64,000 nt of DNA, from positions 45,657,621 to 45,721,620 of the forward strand of contig JARCOQ010000005.1 of NCBI GenBank assembly GCA_029207755.1. Reading direction: 5' to 3'. The first letter of the stretch is position 1; every line of letters starts with the position of its first letter. Made by a program: the position numbers and the translations under genes. The DNA comes from Chamaea fasciata (taxonomy: Eukaryota > Chordata > Aves > Passeriformes > Sylviidae). Positions 12,381 through 24,485 of this stretch are shown here, piece after piece. The notes under the pieces are model-generated. The model saw only the letters and a program-made list of their open reading frames with translations. It had not been told where the DNA came from and ran no database searches.

Positions 12381-13462
12381 AGTTCTACTTCTTAAACTTT
12401 GCAGGATGTAGATGATCAGCTATGTGAGGGAGGATACATGAGAAATGGTTCTTAGTTGGGGCAGGTGTAGTTCATCCATAGTGGGATGCCTTGTGTCGCT
12501 TCCACCTGTGGAATGGGGGAATGTAATCCAGATCTGTCTTCACAGTATCTGAAAGCAAATGCTGAAATCAGGCAGTGTGTCTGGTGAGCATCAGAGCTTG
12601 TAACAGGGAAGATGAAGGGCTGAAGAAACATGAAAGTCTGCTTCGTAGCCAGTGGGGTGTTCTGCTGTTCTTGGTTTAAAGCTGTCATTTCTTGGTTTAC
12701 TGCACAAAGCAGGTACAGTCTGACACTAAAAAATATTGCCTGCTTGCTTGACCTCAGTCTGTATTACTTTGTCTTCTTTATCATTTGATATACTAATTCT
12801 TCTGTAAGACTGAAGTAAATAGGTCTTAAGTCTTCCATCCCCTCTTCCCCACAGCAGATTTTTCGTTCACTATTCCTACATTCCATTGTTTAGAGCCGAT
12901 AAATTTATGTGGGGTTATGTGTTGGGCAGAGCCCATCATGTGATGATCATGTGCTTGAAGGGAACGTGCTCAAATCAGACTGAGCAGCGTGAAGAAGGTC
13001 CATCTCTTTCAAAAAGGAGGTTCTTTAGGTGAATTGGGAATTCTGTGGTGTACTTCTTAGTTCATTTAGAAGAGTTACTTACAACCCTGGGCTATACTAC
13101 TTGCAAGGCTGATTTATTTATATTTATGTTATTCATCTGAGAGAGTACTAATTTTATATTAAAATTAAATCCTTGGTTTACATTGGGAGCTTGAGAAATG
13201 AAAAGTTTTGAAAGTATAATGAGAATCTCTTAGTCTGTTCTTTTTCGCCTACTTTTTTGTTATTACATAAGTGAGTTGTATTGACTGCTAATTTTTTTTG
13301 GAATTATTTTGGTTATTCAGATTGTAGCTCTCTGAAGGTGGTCCTACATCCTGTATAGCTATAATTTTAGTTAAGGTTTTCTGGCATGTTGGTATTTGTC
13401 TCCTAGCAAAAGTCTTACCTTGGGAAAAGAAGCTTCTCCACTTGGTTCTGATTTTAATCTTT
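12381..13462. other. Non-coding unique DNA, no gene seen
   Basis: No supported gene or named repeat. The minus frame at 12452-12688 has no recognisable domain. Confidence 0.6.
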
Positions 13463-13580
13463 AATCACAGAATCATAGAGTAAGCTGAGTTGAGAGGGAC
13501 CCCACAAGGATCATCTATTACAATTCCTGGCCCTCCACAAGATCCTCTCCAAGAGCCATGACATGTGGCCAAGAGTAGCT
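13463..13580 (-). mobile_element. CR1 LINE 3' end, antisense fragment
   Basis: The plus strand reads aatcacagaatcatagagt, gttgagagggacccca, aaggatcatcta and caattcctggccct, which is the antisense form of a CR1 3' end. The element's 3' terminus is therefore at the left edge. Only about 120 bp remain; the right edge is approximate. Confidence 0.85.
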
Positions 13581-16500
13581 GCTATTCTGAAATATTAAAG
13601 AAAGGGTAAGAGAGTTTCTCAGACAAAATCTCAGTATAGCATCTTGTTCTGTGATTGATAACTTCTTGCAAATAAGAAGGAAGTTTTTGTGTCCTTTCAT
13701 GTTGCCTATATTAGTGCATTGCTATAAATTTTTTAAACCGAGATGAGTTTTATGGTTGAAATTTTAAATGTTTAAGTGTGCTATACGTATAGACAGTGTC
13801 ATGGAGTATTGGCATCATAGTTTAAACAAATTATGGTAGTTGCTCTGGTTTGATAAATTGATTTGAGCAAATTCGTTGGTTTGGACTTCGTGGGCCTGCT
13901 TTCAGCACCTGGGGTAAGGTGATGCAGCTTCATGTTTTGTTGTTGCAAGCACTGGAAACAGTTTCAAGAAACTGCCCTGAGGATGTGATGAACAACAAAA
14001 AGATTTAAAGAAAAATATCTATGCAGTTTTCTAATTGCAGATGTAGTTGCTAGTCTGTCTGTACAGATTACTAGATTGGATGGCTGGAATGGAACTGTTT
14101 TCTATTTTCATTTCCTCTTTGATGTTATCTGCAAAATGGGAGATACAGTTAACTCTTTTTGTTGTTAATAAATAATATTTGTTTTCCCTCTCTGACAATG
14201 TTCCATATTAGTTATTAATGTGCCAATTTAGCTATTTTAAAATAGTTTTCCTTATGTTGGAAACGATGGATACATGATGCATTTGAATATTCAAACAGTG
14301 GTATTTTCCTTCTATTTATAACCTTTCTTTGGTCATTGAATCCTTGTTCTGAATATATTATTTATTTTTGAGATGTTTGTAAAGAACACCTACAGAGATT
14401 GTTAACATTTGTCAGCTCTTGGAATGACAGCTCCAGTCACTATAGAAGACAAGTAATTTTCCTCTTCAAGAAAAGGGATGCTAATTTCCACCTACAGTAA
14501 CATGTTTTGAGAAACATAATGCACTAAGAAATGTACCAATTACTTGGCTGAAAATTGCTTTCCTTCTGCAAGATAGACAATCATAACATTTTTGGACTTT
14601 TTTTTACTAGTTTGATAACATAACTCCCTCTTCTACAAAGTTGGAAACGTGAAGTTTTAGAGCAGACTAATATTCTATCAGGTATTGGAGCATCATTGTA
14701 CTGTGGTGTGGCATTTCAGACTCTGAATCGTGTCCAGGCTCTGTAGCTGGAAAACCAATAGGATCTAGTTTATTAAGAGAATGATTAAGTACATATATGC
14801 TCCTGTATGTGTTACTTACACACCCAAAGGGTGATTTTTACACTGTTGTCCAGGATGGGAAGTTATTTTTAGGTGTGGTTTCTTAACTGGCTTGCAGAAG
14901 CACATTACTGATTTTTTACCTGCAAGTGATGTGGAGGTTGTAGGTGGAAATTGGTGTAGGTGCATGAATGAGTGTATGTCTCAATATACTTATTGGCATA
15001 TACTAAGCCAAAAGAGTGAGGAAAATGGCAATTATATTAATGAAGTTGCCTAATTGTATATAATGAAATTTTTAATTTACTGCAACCTATTGAAGCTATC
15101 ACTGACCTAATAAAGATTATATCCTTTTATTTCTCTTGTTTTCTGTTTAAATCAGCAGGAGTATATTAAAGCAAACTGCTTAATTGTTGAGAAATTAGAT
15201 TATTTAGGATGTAGAAGGAAAACAAAAAGATAGTAATATAAAAATTGACTCTTTTTAATAGGCAGTTAGACAAAACTATCTTTTTTAAGATGTTTTGTGC
15301 TACAGGTTTATGACATTAGCAAATGAGTCATATCAAGTCACTTTACTTGAAAAGATTTCTAATATTTCAGCTGGAAGCCATTTGCAGTTATGTCTTCTGA
15401 AAATAAAGAATTCTGTTGCTTTCATTCCCAGCCTCTTGGAACTGCAATGGGGCAGAAAGATATGCAGTAAATGGCCTTTAAGGGCAAGGAGGAATAAAGG
15501 AGAGAAAAGGCTTAATTACAGCTGATTCTGAAGATATATTCTTAAACTGTGACAGTGGATTTCTGAAACGTAAACAGGATAGTTGGTGTTGCGTCCAACC
15601 CCTTTCTGCTCAGTACTCCATCCCATCCCACCACTGTGCTTTCCTGGTGCTCAGACCCACCTGTGAAAAATGTTCCTCCTATGCCCTGCTGCCATCACTT
15701 TTGTAGCCTTGCCTCTCCATCTCCTTGTGAGACCTCTCTCCGTTAGCAGCACAGGTGTTCACTGCTGCTGCCCTCTGCGATGGAATTGGCAAAAGGAATT
15801 GCAGAGGTGGAAGCAGATCAGAAAAGTTTGGGATGAAATTCAAGTCCTGTGCAGAGTTGCCAGAACAACAGGTTTCTGGTAGGCTATAACACAGGCAATT
15901 AGGAAGAAAGTCATGCTAGCATAAAGGTTGAAACATCTGTTCAATGGTTTAGAAAAAGTTTAATGTTTGACTTCACTAATGGCACTAAAACTTTCTATAG
16001 TTAATGTGAATGATGGTGATTCACTCCAATGTCTGAGTTCTGAGAGGGATAATTCCAACTGGAGCTCTGCAACTGTTGCATTTGAAGTCATACCACTTTG
16101 CTGGAGAATTCCAACAGGGCAAAACCTATTTTGAGGTGTGTTGTTATGCATGTTTTTGGCATCTGACTAATCCAGTTCTATTTTTTGTTACGGCCCTGGT
16201 TATTGCCTGTATTGGTATTGTGTACTAGTGTTTAACTCCATCGTAAGAACTGAAACATCTCAAATGTTAAAGCTTTATTTAAATCCTCTTGTACTAGGCT
16301 TAGACATGGGGAAATACACAGCCTAAGTAAAGACTTTGTGTAAGGAGGAGTGTTGTATTAAATGTAAGCATGGAAATCCAATTAACTGCTCAATAATTTG
16401 AATATTCTTTTCAGAAACACTCTGGTGTTTTGGTTTGTGCGTTTTTTTTTTTTTTTCTGCTCTGAGCGATTTTCATCATCCCTCTCTTACTTTTAAGCTA

Positions 16501-19500
16501 GTTGTATCTTTGAAAAAGTAATAAAAGCTTATTTCCTTTGTAACTTGGTTTGTATACTCATGGCTGTCACATTAATCTGGTGTTAGTATTAGATTTTAAT
16601 AAAAGGCTCTACGTAGTAAGAAGAAAGAGCCTTGCTGATATTATAGTGTATTTCATATAATTTAATTTTTTGTTTCTAATGTTTATGCTTCTGGTATATT
16701 GTGAGTGATATTGGACTTTGCCAAACATCTTTTGTAAAAAAACAACCAAATACAGGAGTTATGTTGAAGCAATACTAAGACTGACAAAAGAAAAAAACCT
16801 GAAAGGTAGAAATCTCTGAAGTGCTTATCTTTTACCTGACTTTGGGATTCAGGGAAAGGAAGAAAATGCTAACAAAGCACTAATGTTTCTTATTAGCAAT
16901 TGCACTTTCCATTAACAGTTTCAATGAAGTTTTGTGCATTTTGTGGAGTTAACATAACACAGAATTTGAGAATGGATTGTGGGAGCGTGGGTGTTAGAAT
17001 CCCCTTGGAAGGTTTCTATGAGGCATGTTTGTATAATTAATTATTGCGAGTGGGCTAGAGACAATCCAATGGCTTTCCACATCTTGATGAGCAAATTAAA
17101 CAGTTCAGGTTGCTTTCCACTAATGGGACTAAGTTTTGGCTGGTCTCATGGTTGAGATGACAGCTACATCTTGTTGGGTGAGGCAATCATGGAAAAGATT
17201 ATTGCTGAGATAATCAGCAATACATCAGTTTGCTTCATCAAACAAGCAGGAAATTCTCATATGCCCTGCTCTTGCAGGCAAGAAAAGATTTCCTATTAGT
17301 AATTCCTAAAAGTTATTGCCATTGCCTTATTTGTTATCCATTATATAATCTCTCGTGGCTTTTTTCTAAGTTACAATATTATAGTTTTAATGAGAAAAAG
17401 GAGAAACTCTTCATCCCTTCCCAAAGAACTGTTAATAGCCGTATCTTTATATGTAAACTTGATTTAATATCTATTATTGGGAAAGGGGAGAAACAAGAAG
17501 AAATTTGATTTTCTGTAAAATTCCCTGTGCCCACCAGTTCACAAATATAAACCCTGCCAGTACTGGATGTTCAAATTTAATATGGCTCCTGCAGAGCATT
17601 GTTTTAACACTGCTGCTTGTACTTGCCCCCCCAAATTCCACTAAAGCCATTCTTTTTCAGTACAGCACTTCTGAAAATTGAGATGAAAGTGTTAGATAAA
17701 CTTAGGCCATGTGCAGAGTAATGGGCTTGTGATACCCTGAGACTGGATATTGCAATTAGTGCAGAGCCTTTTTTCCTACTCATCAGGCTGGACCTTGTTC
17801 TAGTACAGGTTTACAAAATAATGAGCTTGGACATGCACCGAAGATACCCAACAGCCTACGGGACAGAACAACGACTTTTGCTATGAATTCCCAATGATTT
17901 CGTTCATTACTAAGAAAAAGAGATGTGAGTCTCTGTGTGTACATATCCATATGTGTACTCTGTCGAGTTAGTGTGGAGTTTATGGAGGCTTGTAAAGCAT
18001 ATATGTGCTTTTTATGTTAAAAAAGGCTTTTTTGCTGCTTACAGGCTGTTGTCACTGTCTGTATAGACACTGGTTTCTGACCTTGGAAAATTTAGTAAAT
18101 GTAGTGTGTGAAGTAGTGTAGAGAAAAAAACCCACTTAGTATTAATTAACTACAGTCTCAATAAGCTCTACACATTTCTAAAAGTCAATAGAAGAGGTAA
18201 AGTCTAGGGCTGTGTTGCCTTTTATTTTTTTTCCTTTTCTTTTTAAACAGAATTAAAGTTATTTAAGCAGGATTTTTGGGGATCTGGCTTCTTGGTAGTC
18301 TCAAGGTTTAAAAAACCCAAAGCAACAAGCTCTAATTTTCTCTCCCTTTATTTTTTCTGAGAACAAGAATGGAAGACTCATCATTTAGTTTTTCTATCAT
18401 ACTTTCATAGGAATTAAAATCCAAATACAGTTGAATATATTCTTGAGAGAAATTTACTTTGGAATTATGTTTTCCGTTTTGGAGGTCTCAATTCTCATTG
18501 CAAAGTGACTACTGATCTGTTCCAATTTCAATGAAAAATATTTCTAGTTGCTTATGTTTGAGAGAGTGCACCACACATAGCTTTTGCCTGGGAGCCTGAA
18601 GAGAAAAGGGGAGTTCTTGTTTGTCAGGGAGGAAGGACATGGTGAAAGTGTCACAGATATGGTTTGTGTGTCTCCTTTCTTGGAGATGAAAAACTACTTT
18701 GGTTTATCAGAGGCTGGTCCTGCTTGGGTGGGGAGACACTGCTGTTACAGCCAAGATTTACATTTGCATTTTCTAGCTGGTCTTTTTGTTTCTGGGATTC
18801 TTATTGTTAAATTTTAGTTTGGTAGGTAAGCCAGAATGATGCTGGTTAGCATGTTTTGAGTTAGTGGTTGTTGGGATGGGAATGTGGCTTCTATCTGTTC
18901 TGGGAACTTGATATGACAGTCAATGCAGTGTTGTAAAACAATGGCATAGTGATGTTGGAATACGTGTCTTTAGTAATATCAGGACATATTGATATTTACC
19001 TCATGATTGCTGGGATAATATGGGAGAAAAAAGAAAAAAGCAGCAGTCTGCTGCCCATCCTAAATTTTTAAATGCCATATAAGATATGCAAGAAATAAAG
19101 AGGAAGAAATGTCAAAGTTTTATGTTATATAAAAAAAAATCTGGGGAAGTGATTCAGAGGCTTGAATATTTATGTTGCCTTATTAACAGGAGTGACATTG
19201 ATTTGTCAAGGTTGTACATGCTCTGAGGTCCAGACTGCTGCTTAATTTGAGTGTGGAAATCTATGGGTAATCATTATAGGTGGAAAAGGGAATTAACTGT
19301 GATCTTCTCACGTAGCTAGCATGATTACTGTCAATGAGTAGGTGTAGAAAGAGGAAGAATGAGATTACTGTTGTATTGGCTGATCTTGATGAATGTCATC
19401 ACATTTAGGGGAATGGGTAAAATATTCCTGTTCAAGAAAACATCGACAGAATTTTCAGTGAAGATGGTGAATTTTCAGAAAGATGGAAAGAAGTGACAGG

Positions 19501-21866
19501 ATGGAAGAGGAACATCAGAGAATTGCAGACAATTTACCTAACTTAAATTCAAATAAAGTGCTGGAGCTTACAAACTTTGAAAAAATTGAATAAAAACAAC
19601 CCATACAAGTCATCTTGACTGAGGGTAACACTTTTCAAACCAGTCTAATTTAATTTTACAAAAGTGGTGGGCCTTTTAGAGTCAGAGACTCTGTAGATGA
19701 GATGCAACTTGCCTTTAACACCTGGACTTTTTTTTTTTTTGCATGCTGCACTTTTAAGCAAAACAGAAATACTTGGTAGATGAAGCAGCTGCAAACTGCT
19801 TCAGCCAGTAGTTAGGAATCTGTGCAGACTAATTGTGTGAAGCATCTGCTATTGAATAGGGGACTGAATGTGTTTCTGGAGAGTTTAGTTTGAGTCTGTC
19901 TGCTCAGCATACTTCTTTACTTTGCAGGTGGCCATGAGGTGGAAACAGCAGGAAGTTTGGAGAACAAGATTAGGATAAACATACTGGAGCAACAGCATAC
20001 AAAAAGTTGGGAGAAATTTACTAAGGACTTTTGCAGTGTGCTACCATTTGGAATAATTAGCTGCACAATCACAAGGTAAAGGAACCCTTGCTTAAAAAAT
20101 ACTGAAGAAAAGCTCATGGTAACTGTATTGGATACTACACTAAATGTGAACCCACACTGTTCTGCTGTTTAAAAATAATTTAGCAATAACATTACATTAC
20201 ATTATGTTATGTATAATAGGATATTGGCAGAACTTATATATCATGTTTGGGGCACTGAATTTAAAGAAAAATGGGATAAACAGCAGAATCAAAAAGGTAA
20301 GTAAAGCAGAGAAAGAAAGAGCACTTACAAGGCCTACTGAGAGCAGGAGAAGAGGAAAGTTAATTTCCATTGAGAGAGATTCAGGCTAGAGGTTTAGGAA
20401 ATTACTTTTTTGAAAGTCAGTGAGGTAGGTAACCTCACTGGTAAGCCTGGGGGATGTGGAGATCTCTGCTGCTGGAAGCCTCTGTTAGCAAAGCTATGTG
20501 CATGTCTGTAGCAGAAGTGATTGGTCTTACCAGAGATTATATGACCTGTTGAGACCTTCTTAATGTGTTTTGCTTTCTGGAAAGTTTTATTTGAAGGACA
20601 AAAAACCCCAAACAACCCAGAGCAAAAAAATTCATCTATGATTCAACCAAAATTGTTATAGAGCAGTATTCCTCAGTAATACGTAGTGTGGCCTTTTAAT
20701 ATGAGATTGCTTCTGGGATTTCTTACTCATCTGTTTACCAATTACTATCATTATTCTGATCATTTTTTCCTAGTGAAAAACAGAACAAAAAGTACCGTAC
20801 ATCATGAGCTTTCTTAAGGGAAATGTCAAAAGTGTCATTCATTTGGGAAATTTAAATGCTGAGTACTTTCCTTGGACTTCTCTGGAGTGTGTCATACGGT
20901 GTTTTACTCTAGTCTTTCAGAAAACAATGCAACATTAAAAAAATGCTTGAGGTGTCAGCTTTTCCATTATCTCTATTGTTAACAGCATATTCTGTTTATA
21001 GGGACTTGCTGTAACACAGCACGGTCCAAATATTTATTATTCAGGAAGCAGCATTTTAGCTCATTTACATGACAGGAAACATTTTTAAAATTCTTTTATG
21101 TTGATTTACTGTCAAGGCAGCAAAGCATATCACTAGTAATTTTATTGCTGTTATCTAGCTAAGTATTACTGATTTTTAAAAATTTATTTATTTAAACGAG
21201 CTGCATAATGTTGGGATGTGTACCACTATGCCTCAAAATATTTTTTAGTATTTTTTATGTTCACATTCTTCCTTTGTCTGCCATTTTTAAATGAAGGCAT
21301 ATTAGGTGATGAGTTTCAGTGACAGATTCAAAAATTTTAGATGGCACAGAGTGACAAACATATTCTGAAAAATGCGTCCTTTCACCTAGCCTGTTGCCTG
21401 TCTACCTAAGGAAATGAGGCATATGCCATTACTCCATCTCTATCTGTGCTCTAATAGCTAATAGTTCTTTCTGCCAGTTTAAAGCAATATCTTAAAAAAA
21501 TTTGAGGTTTTAGAGGTTGCATGAAAATTGGTGTTGCCATGGAGTAGAAACCCATGTTTATGCCCGCATTGTGAAGAAGGAAGGGAGACTTCTGCTCTTA
21601 TGACCTTTCTTTTCAGTATGTTAATTGTTAGTATTATACAGTATTTCAGTATGTACGTATAATACAGTGTTTCAGTTGTTAGGAGCAGCTTGACGTATCT
21701 CTGGGAGAAAAGGGAACAAGGGTCCTGTGTTGAGGAGTCTAGGATTAAGCTAGAGTATATGGTGCTACATGTAGGAGTGTTTTGGGCAAGAATTGAACAG
21801 ATACATATCAACTGTCTTAGTCAGGAATATGAAGGAAAACTGGAGTTTGTGAGGGACATGGTTTGA
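13581..21866. other. Long non-coding unique stretch, no gene seen
   Basis: More than 8 kb without a recognisable exon, RNA gene or named repeat. It holds T runs near 16441-16456 and 19730-19740, a short ATTAC-type repeat at 20188-20215, and scattered A-rich spots. The open frames inside (for example 15295-15525, 17230-17508, 18584-18817, 21479-21811) carry no motif I recognise. The stretch 19440-20110 has faint CR1 ORF2-like wording but not enough to call. Confidence 0.55.
20188..20215. repeat. Short ATTAC/ATGTT-type simple repeat
   Basis: Consecutive 5-base units (attac, attac, attat, gttat) are visible. This is a small decayed microsatellite. Confidence 0.6.
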
Positions 21867-21890
21867 TCAGTTCAACTTTGGTTGAACTGA
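21867..21890. other. Perfect inverted repeat (10-bp arms)
   Basis: Arms tcagttcaac (21867-21876) and gttgaactga (21881-21890) are exact reverse complements around the loop tttg. No known element or RNA gene is recognised around it. Confidence 0.8.
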
Positions 21891-22729
21891 AGAAACTTCT
21901 ATAATACAGTGCAGAAAATTTTGTGCCCTACATTCCATTTCCCTTCTGAAATTTTTCCGGCCACTAAAGCACTTTTGTGATTGCATTTACCATTTTTTTT
22001 ACCCTTTCCTTTAAGAAATGTTAGTCATCAGTCTCTCTTCCATAGCAAACATTAGAGAGCACCTGGGGGGCAGGAGGGCAGGGGAAAGGTTAGGGCAAAC
22101 GTTTGCAATTGCTTCACTCATAGTAAAGTTCAGCCTTACAAATCCACAGACAAAATTAAAACAAGAAATGAGGCATAACACATCTGTTTCCAGCACTTGG
22201 TATTAGGCAGATTGCTTATTTTATCTCACTGGCTGGCTGTCATAAGATGAGTGGAAGCTTTAGACAGGCCCTGCTTTAGCCTCAGAACTTGACCGCACTT
22301 TAAAATGAAGGAATCACTCTGCAATTTCTAATGATGGCAAACCAGATCTATTTATAAAGGTGAGTATTAAACAGACAAGACATAACAGATGAAATATCTC
22401 AATCAGAATTACTTATCCCACAGTGTAAAACTAAAGAACTCCAAGTAGATTACAATATGACATAAAACAGTACACTATATCAAGGTTTCTATATTAAAGC
22501 TAGCAAAAGAAATAGTACTGATTAGGAATTGAATGTAACTTACCACCAGAGTGATGTTAATGTGCACAGAGTTCTTCGCTTAACCTCATGGGAGCAGCAG
22601 AGAAGCAGCCGTCCCTACTCAAGGAAGAAACAGCACAAGTTTTCAGGAAAATGTTTGGAAGATTCCTGCTTTATGAAAATTTAGTGTAGCTTTTATAGTT
22701 TGTAAAGTCTGATGTTACCCCATTCACTA
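21891..22729. other. Non-coding unique DNA, no gene seen
   Basis: No supported exon. Frames on both strands overlap at 22011-22206. A G-rich spot at 22065-22095 has one loop of 8 bases, just outside the usual G-quadruplex rule. Confidence 0.55.
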
Positions 22730-22960
22730 TAACTGTTTGTGCTCGACCTGTGAACCAGTTGCTCACCTACCGCATGACACGGTTATCCAGCTGTGTCCAG
22801 AAGGATACTGTGAGAGACAGTATCAAAGCTTTGCTGTAGTCCAAAGGACTTCATTTGCTGGCCTTGCTAGATCAGCTAGTCATTGTCATAAAAGGAAATC
22901 AGGTTCTATAGGTGAGACTTTCTCTTCATGAAACCATTGAGATTGTGACCCATGTCTGGA
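22730..22960 (-). mobile_element. CR1 LINE internal ORF2 (reverse transcriptase) fragment, antisense
   Basis: The plus strand reads like the antisense of the CR1 reverse-transcriptase region. The order is ctcgacctgtgaaccagttg, then gacagtatcaaagctttgct, then gtcataaaaggaaatcaggt, then cttcatgaaaccattgaga. In sense orientation this is the part where the polymerase domain runs into the DFSKAFD-type block. The piece lacks both element ends and is heavily decayed. The plus-strand frame at 22737-22931 is antisense to the real frame and is not a gene. Confidence 0.8.
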
Positions 22961-24430
22961 GATGTTAATTGCTATAGACAGGATTATGGATTCTTACATG
23001 GCCTGCAACCCAGCTGAATCTTAAGCATTTGTTATAGCTGGGTGCAGAGGTGTTTTGGGCCAAGATTAAGCAAAAGTGTATCAACTGGCTTCACTGGAAA
23101 AATTGAATAGTTTCAAAGTTTATATTTTTGTTTCTTCTAATTAAAAGAGTTGACTTTTTTTTCCCTTTAAGAATAAAAAGAATGCTGCTCTTACAAATTC
23201 CTGAAAAACGTAACACATCTAGAAAGCATTATACCTTCTGAATAAAACAGGAAAATCATCGTCTTTTGTTTGAGAAATGTCTGAAATTCTAGAGGGCTGG
23301 AGATCTGATCTTCGTTCCACAGGAATATCTCCCTTCTATCTTCCACTTACAGTGAATTACTTGCCATATGCCCTGACTCACTTTCAGGTGTTCTCAAGGT
23401 GAATTGTGTTGCTGTTGCTCTTCATAGTGCAACATAAAAGCATATCTCCTGTAAAATGTATAATTCATACTTATGATCTCATGATTTACATAAATTGAAG
23501 TCAAGGACCCAAGTCATTTATCTTGAAGATATCTGCTCTCTAAACAATTACAGGATTGTGAATAAGATTATTAGCTACCTAGGTGATGGGCATCCATGAA
23601 TCCTTGAGTCCTTGGAGCCGTTGACTCTTGGATGACGTAAACCTACATTATTTCCTTTTCACAATGGTGATCTATACGTTGGTAACAATAAAAGATATCA
23701 CTTGCACTGGCATAATGACAAATAATATAGTTGGCCAGTAGTTCGCATATTGAAGGTAATTCACAGTAAGACTTCGGATTGTTCAGAAATCTCAGAATAT
23801 GATAGCACTCTTTCTGTTCAACTTTTCAAATCACTGCTTTGAAAGTTCACAACAAAATTGAAATCAGTGAGACAACTGAAGTCTCATCTTATATTCTACC
23901 ACAGATCATGCTGAGGTTAATTGAATTGTATAACCACGGAAGCCAAACACTAGATAAACATCATTGTTTCTACGCTGGGAGGATATGACCTTTGTTTCTC
24001 TTCTCATCAAAATATCCATGAAATGTATTTCCTGTGGCCGTCATTCAGAATTGCAGAGACCAGGACACCTCAAAGAATATGAGAAGGCAGTAATCCAGTC
24101 ATATTGGAATTCTGATTCATTGAACTCTGCCAGCCTGAAGAGACAGTATGATATAATGAGGATTTTTATTGTTTCTCTGTGTTACAGTGTGAACCACTAA
24201 GCAAGCCTCAGTCAGATAGTTTCTCTTGTGCTTCTTTTATCTTTTCTTCACTTCTAGAAGAAATTGTTTCTACGAAGAGCTTATACTGCATCTTTGCTCT
24301 GAATTTGTTCCTGGAGGAGCCTTTCTTTCTCTGTTGAGTATTGAAGAGCCACAGGATCCTAGCTGCCTATGTAAGCACCTTAGCTTCAGTGGTGTGAATA
24401 CCACCCCCTCTGGAAACTGGAAACACTTTG
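22961..24430. other. Non-coding DNA with a locally CpG-richer segment, no gene seen
   Basis: Between about 23618 and 24040 CpG occurs repeatedly (for example near 23618, 23634, 23676, 23743, 23775, 23936, 23971 and 24037), more often than in the flanks. I cannot match it to a repeat family or a protein. The 78-codon plus frame at 23964-24200 has no recognisable domain. Confidence 0.5.
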
Positions 24431-24485
24431 CTTTTCAAGATGGGTTTGTTAAAAAAAAAAAATTCCTTTTCAAGATAGGTTTGTT
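24431..24485. repeat. Tandem duplication of a 20-base unit, period 35
   Basis: Bases 24431-24450 (cttttcaagatgggtttgtt) recur at 24466-24485 with one mismatch, separated by an A run of 12 and a few bases. The near-identity suggests a recent slippage-type duplication at the A run. Confidence 0.85.

Noticed and set aside
19440..20110. Possible old CR1 ORF2 remnant
   Set aside because: Only scattered words fit; alignment by eye is not convincing, so it is left unassigned.
22065..22095. Second G-quadruplex motif
   Set aside because: One loop is 8 bases, beyond the usual limit of 7.
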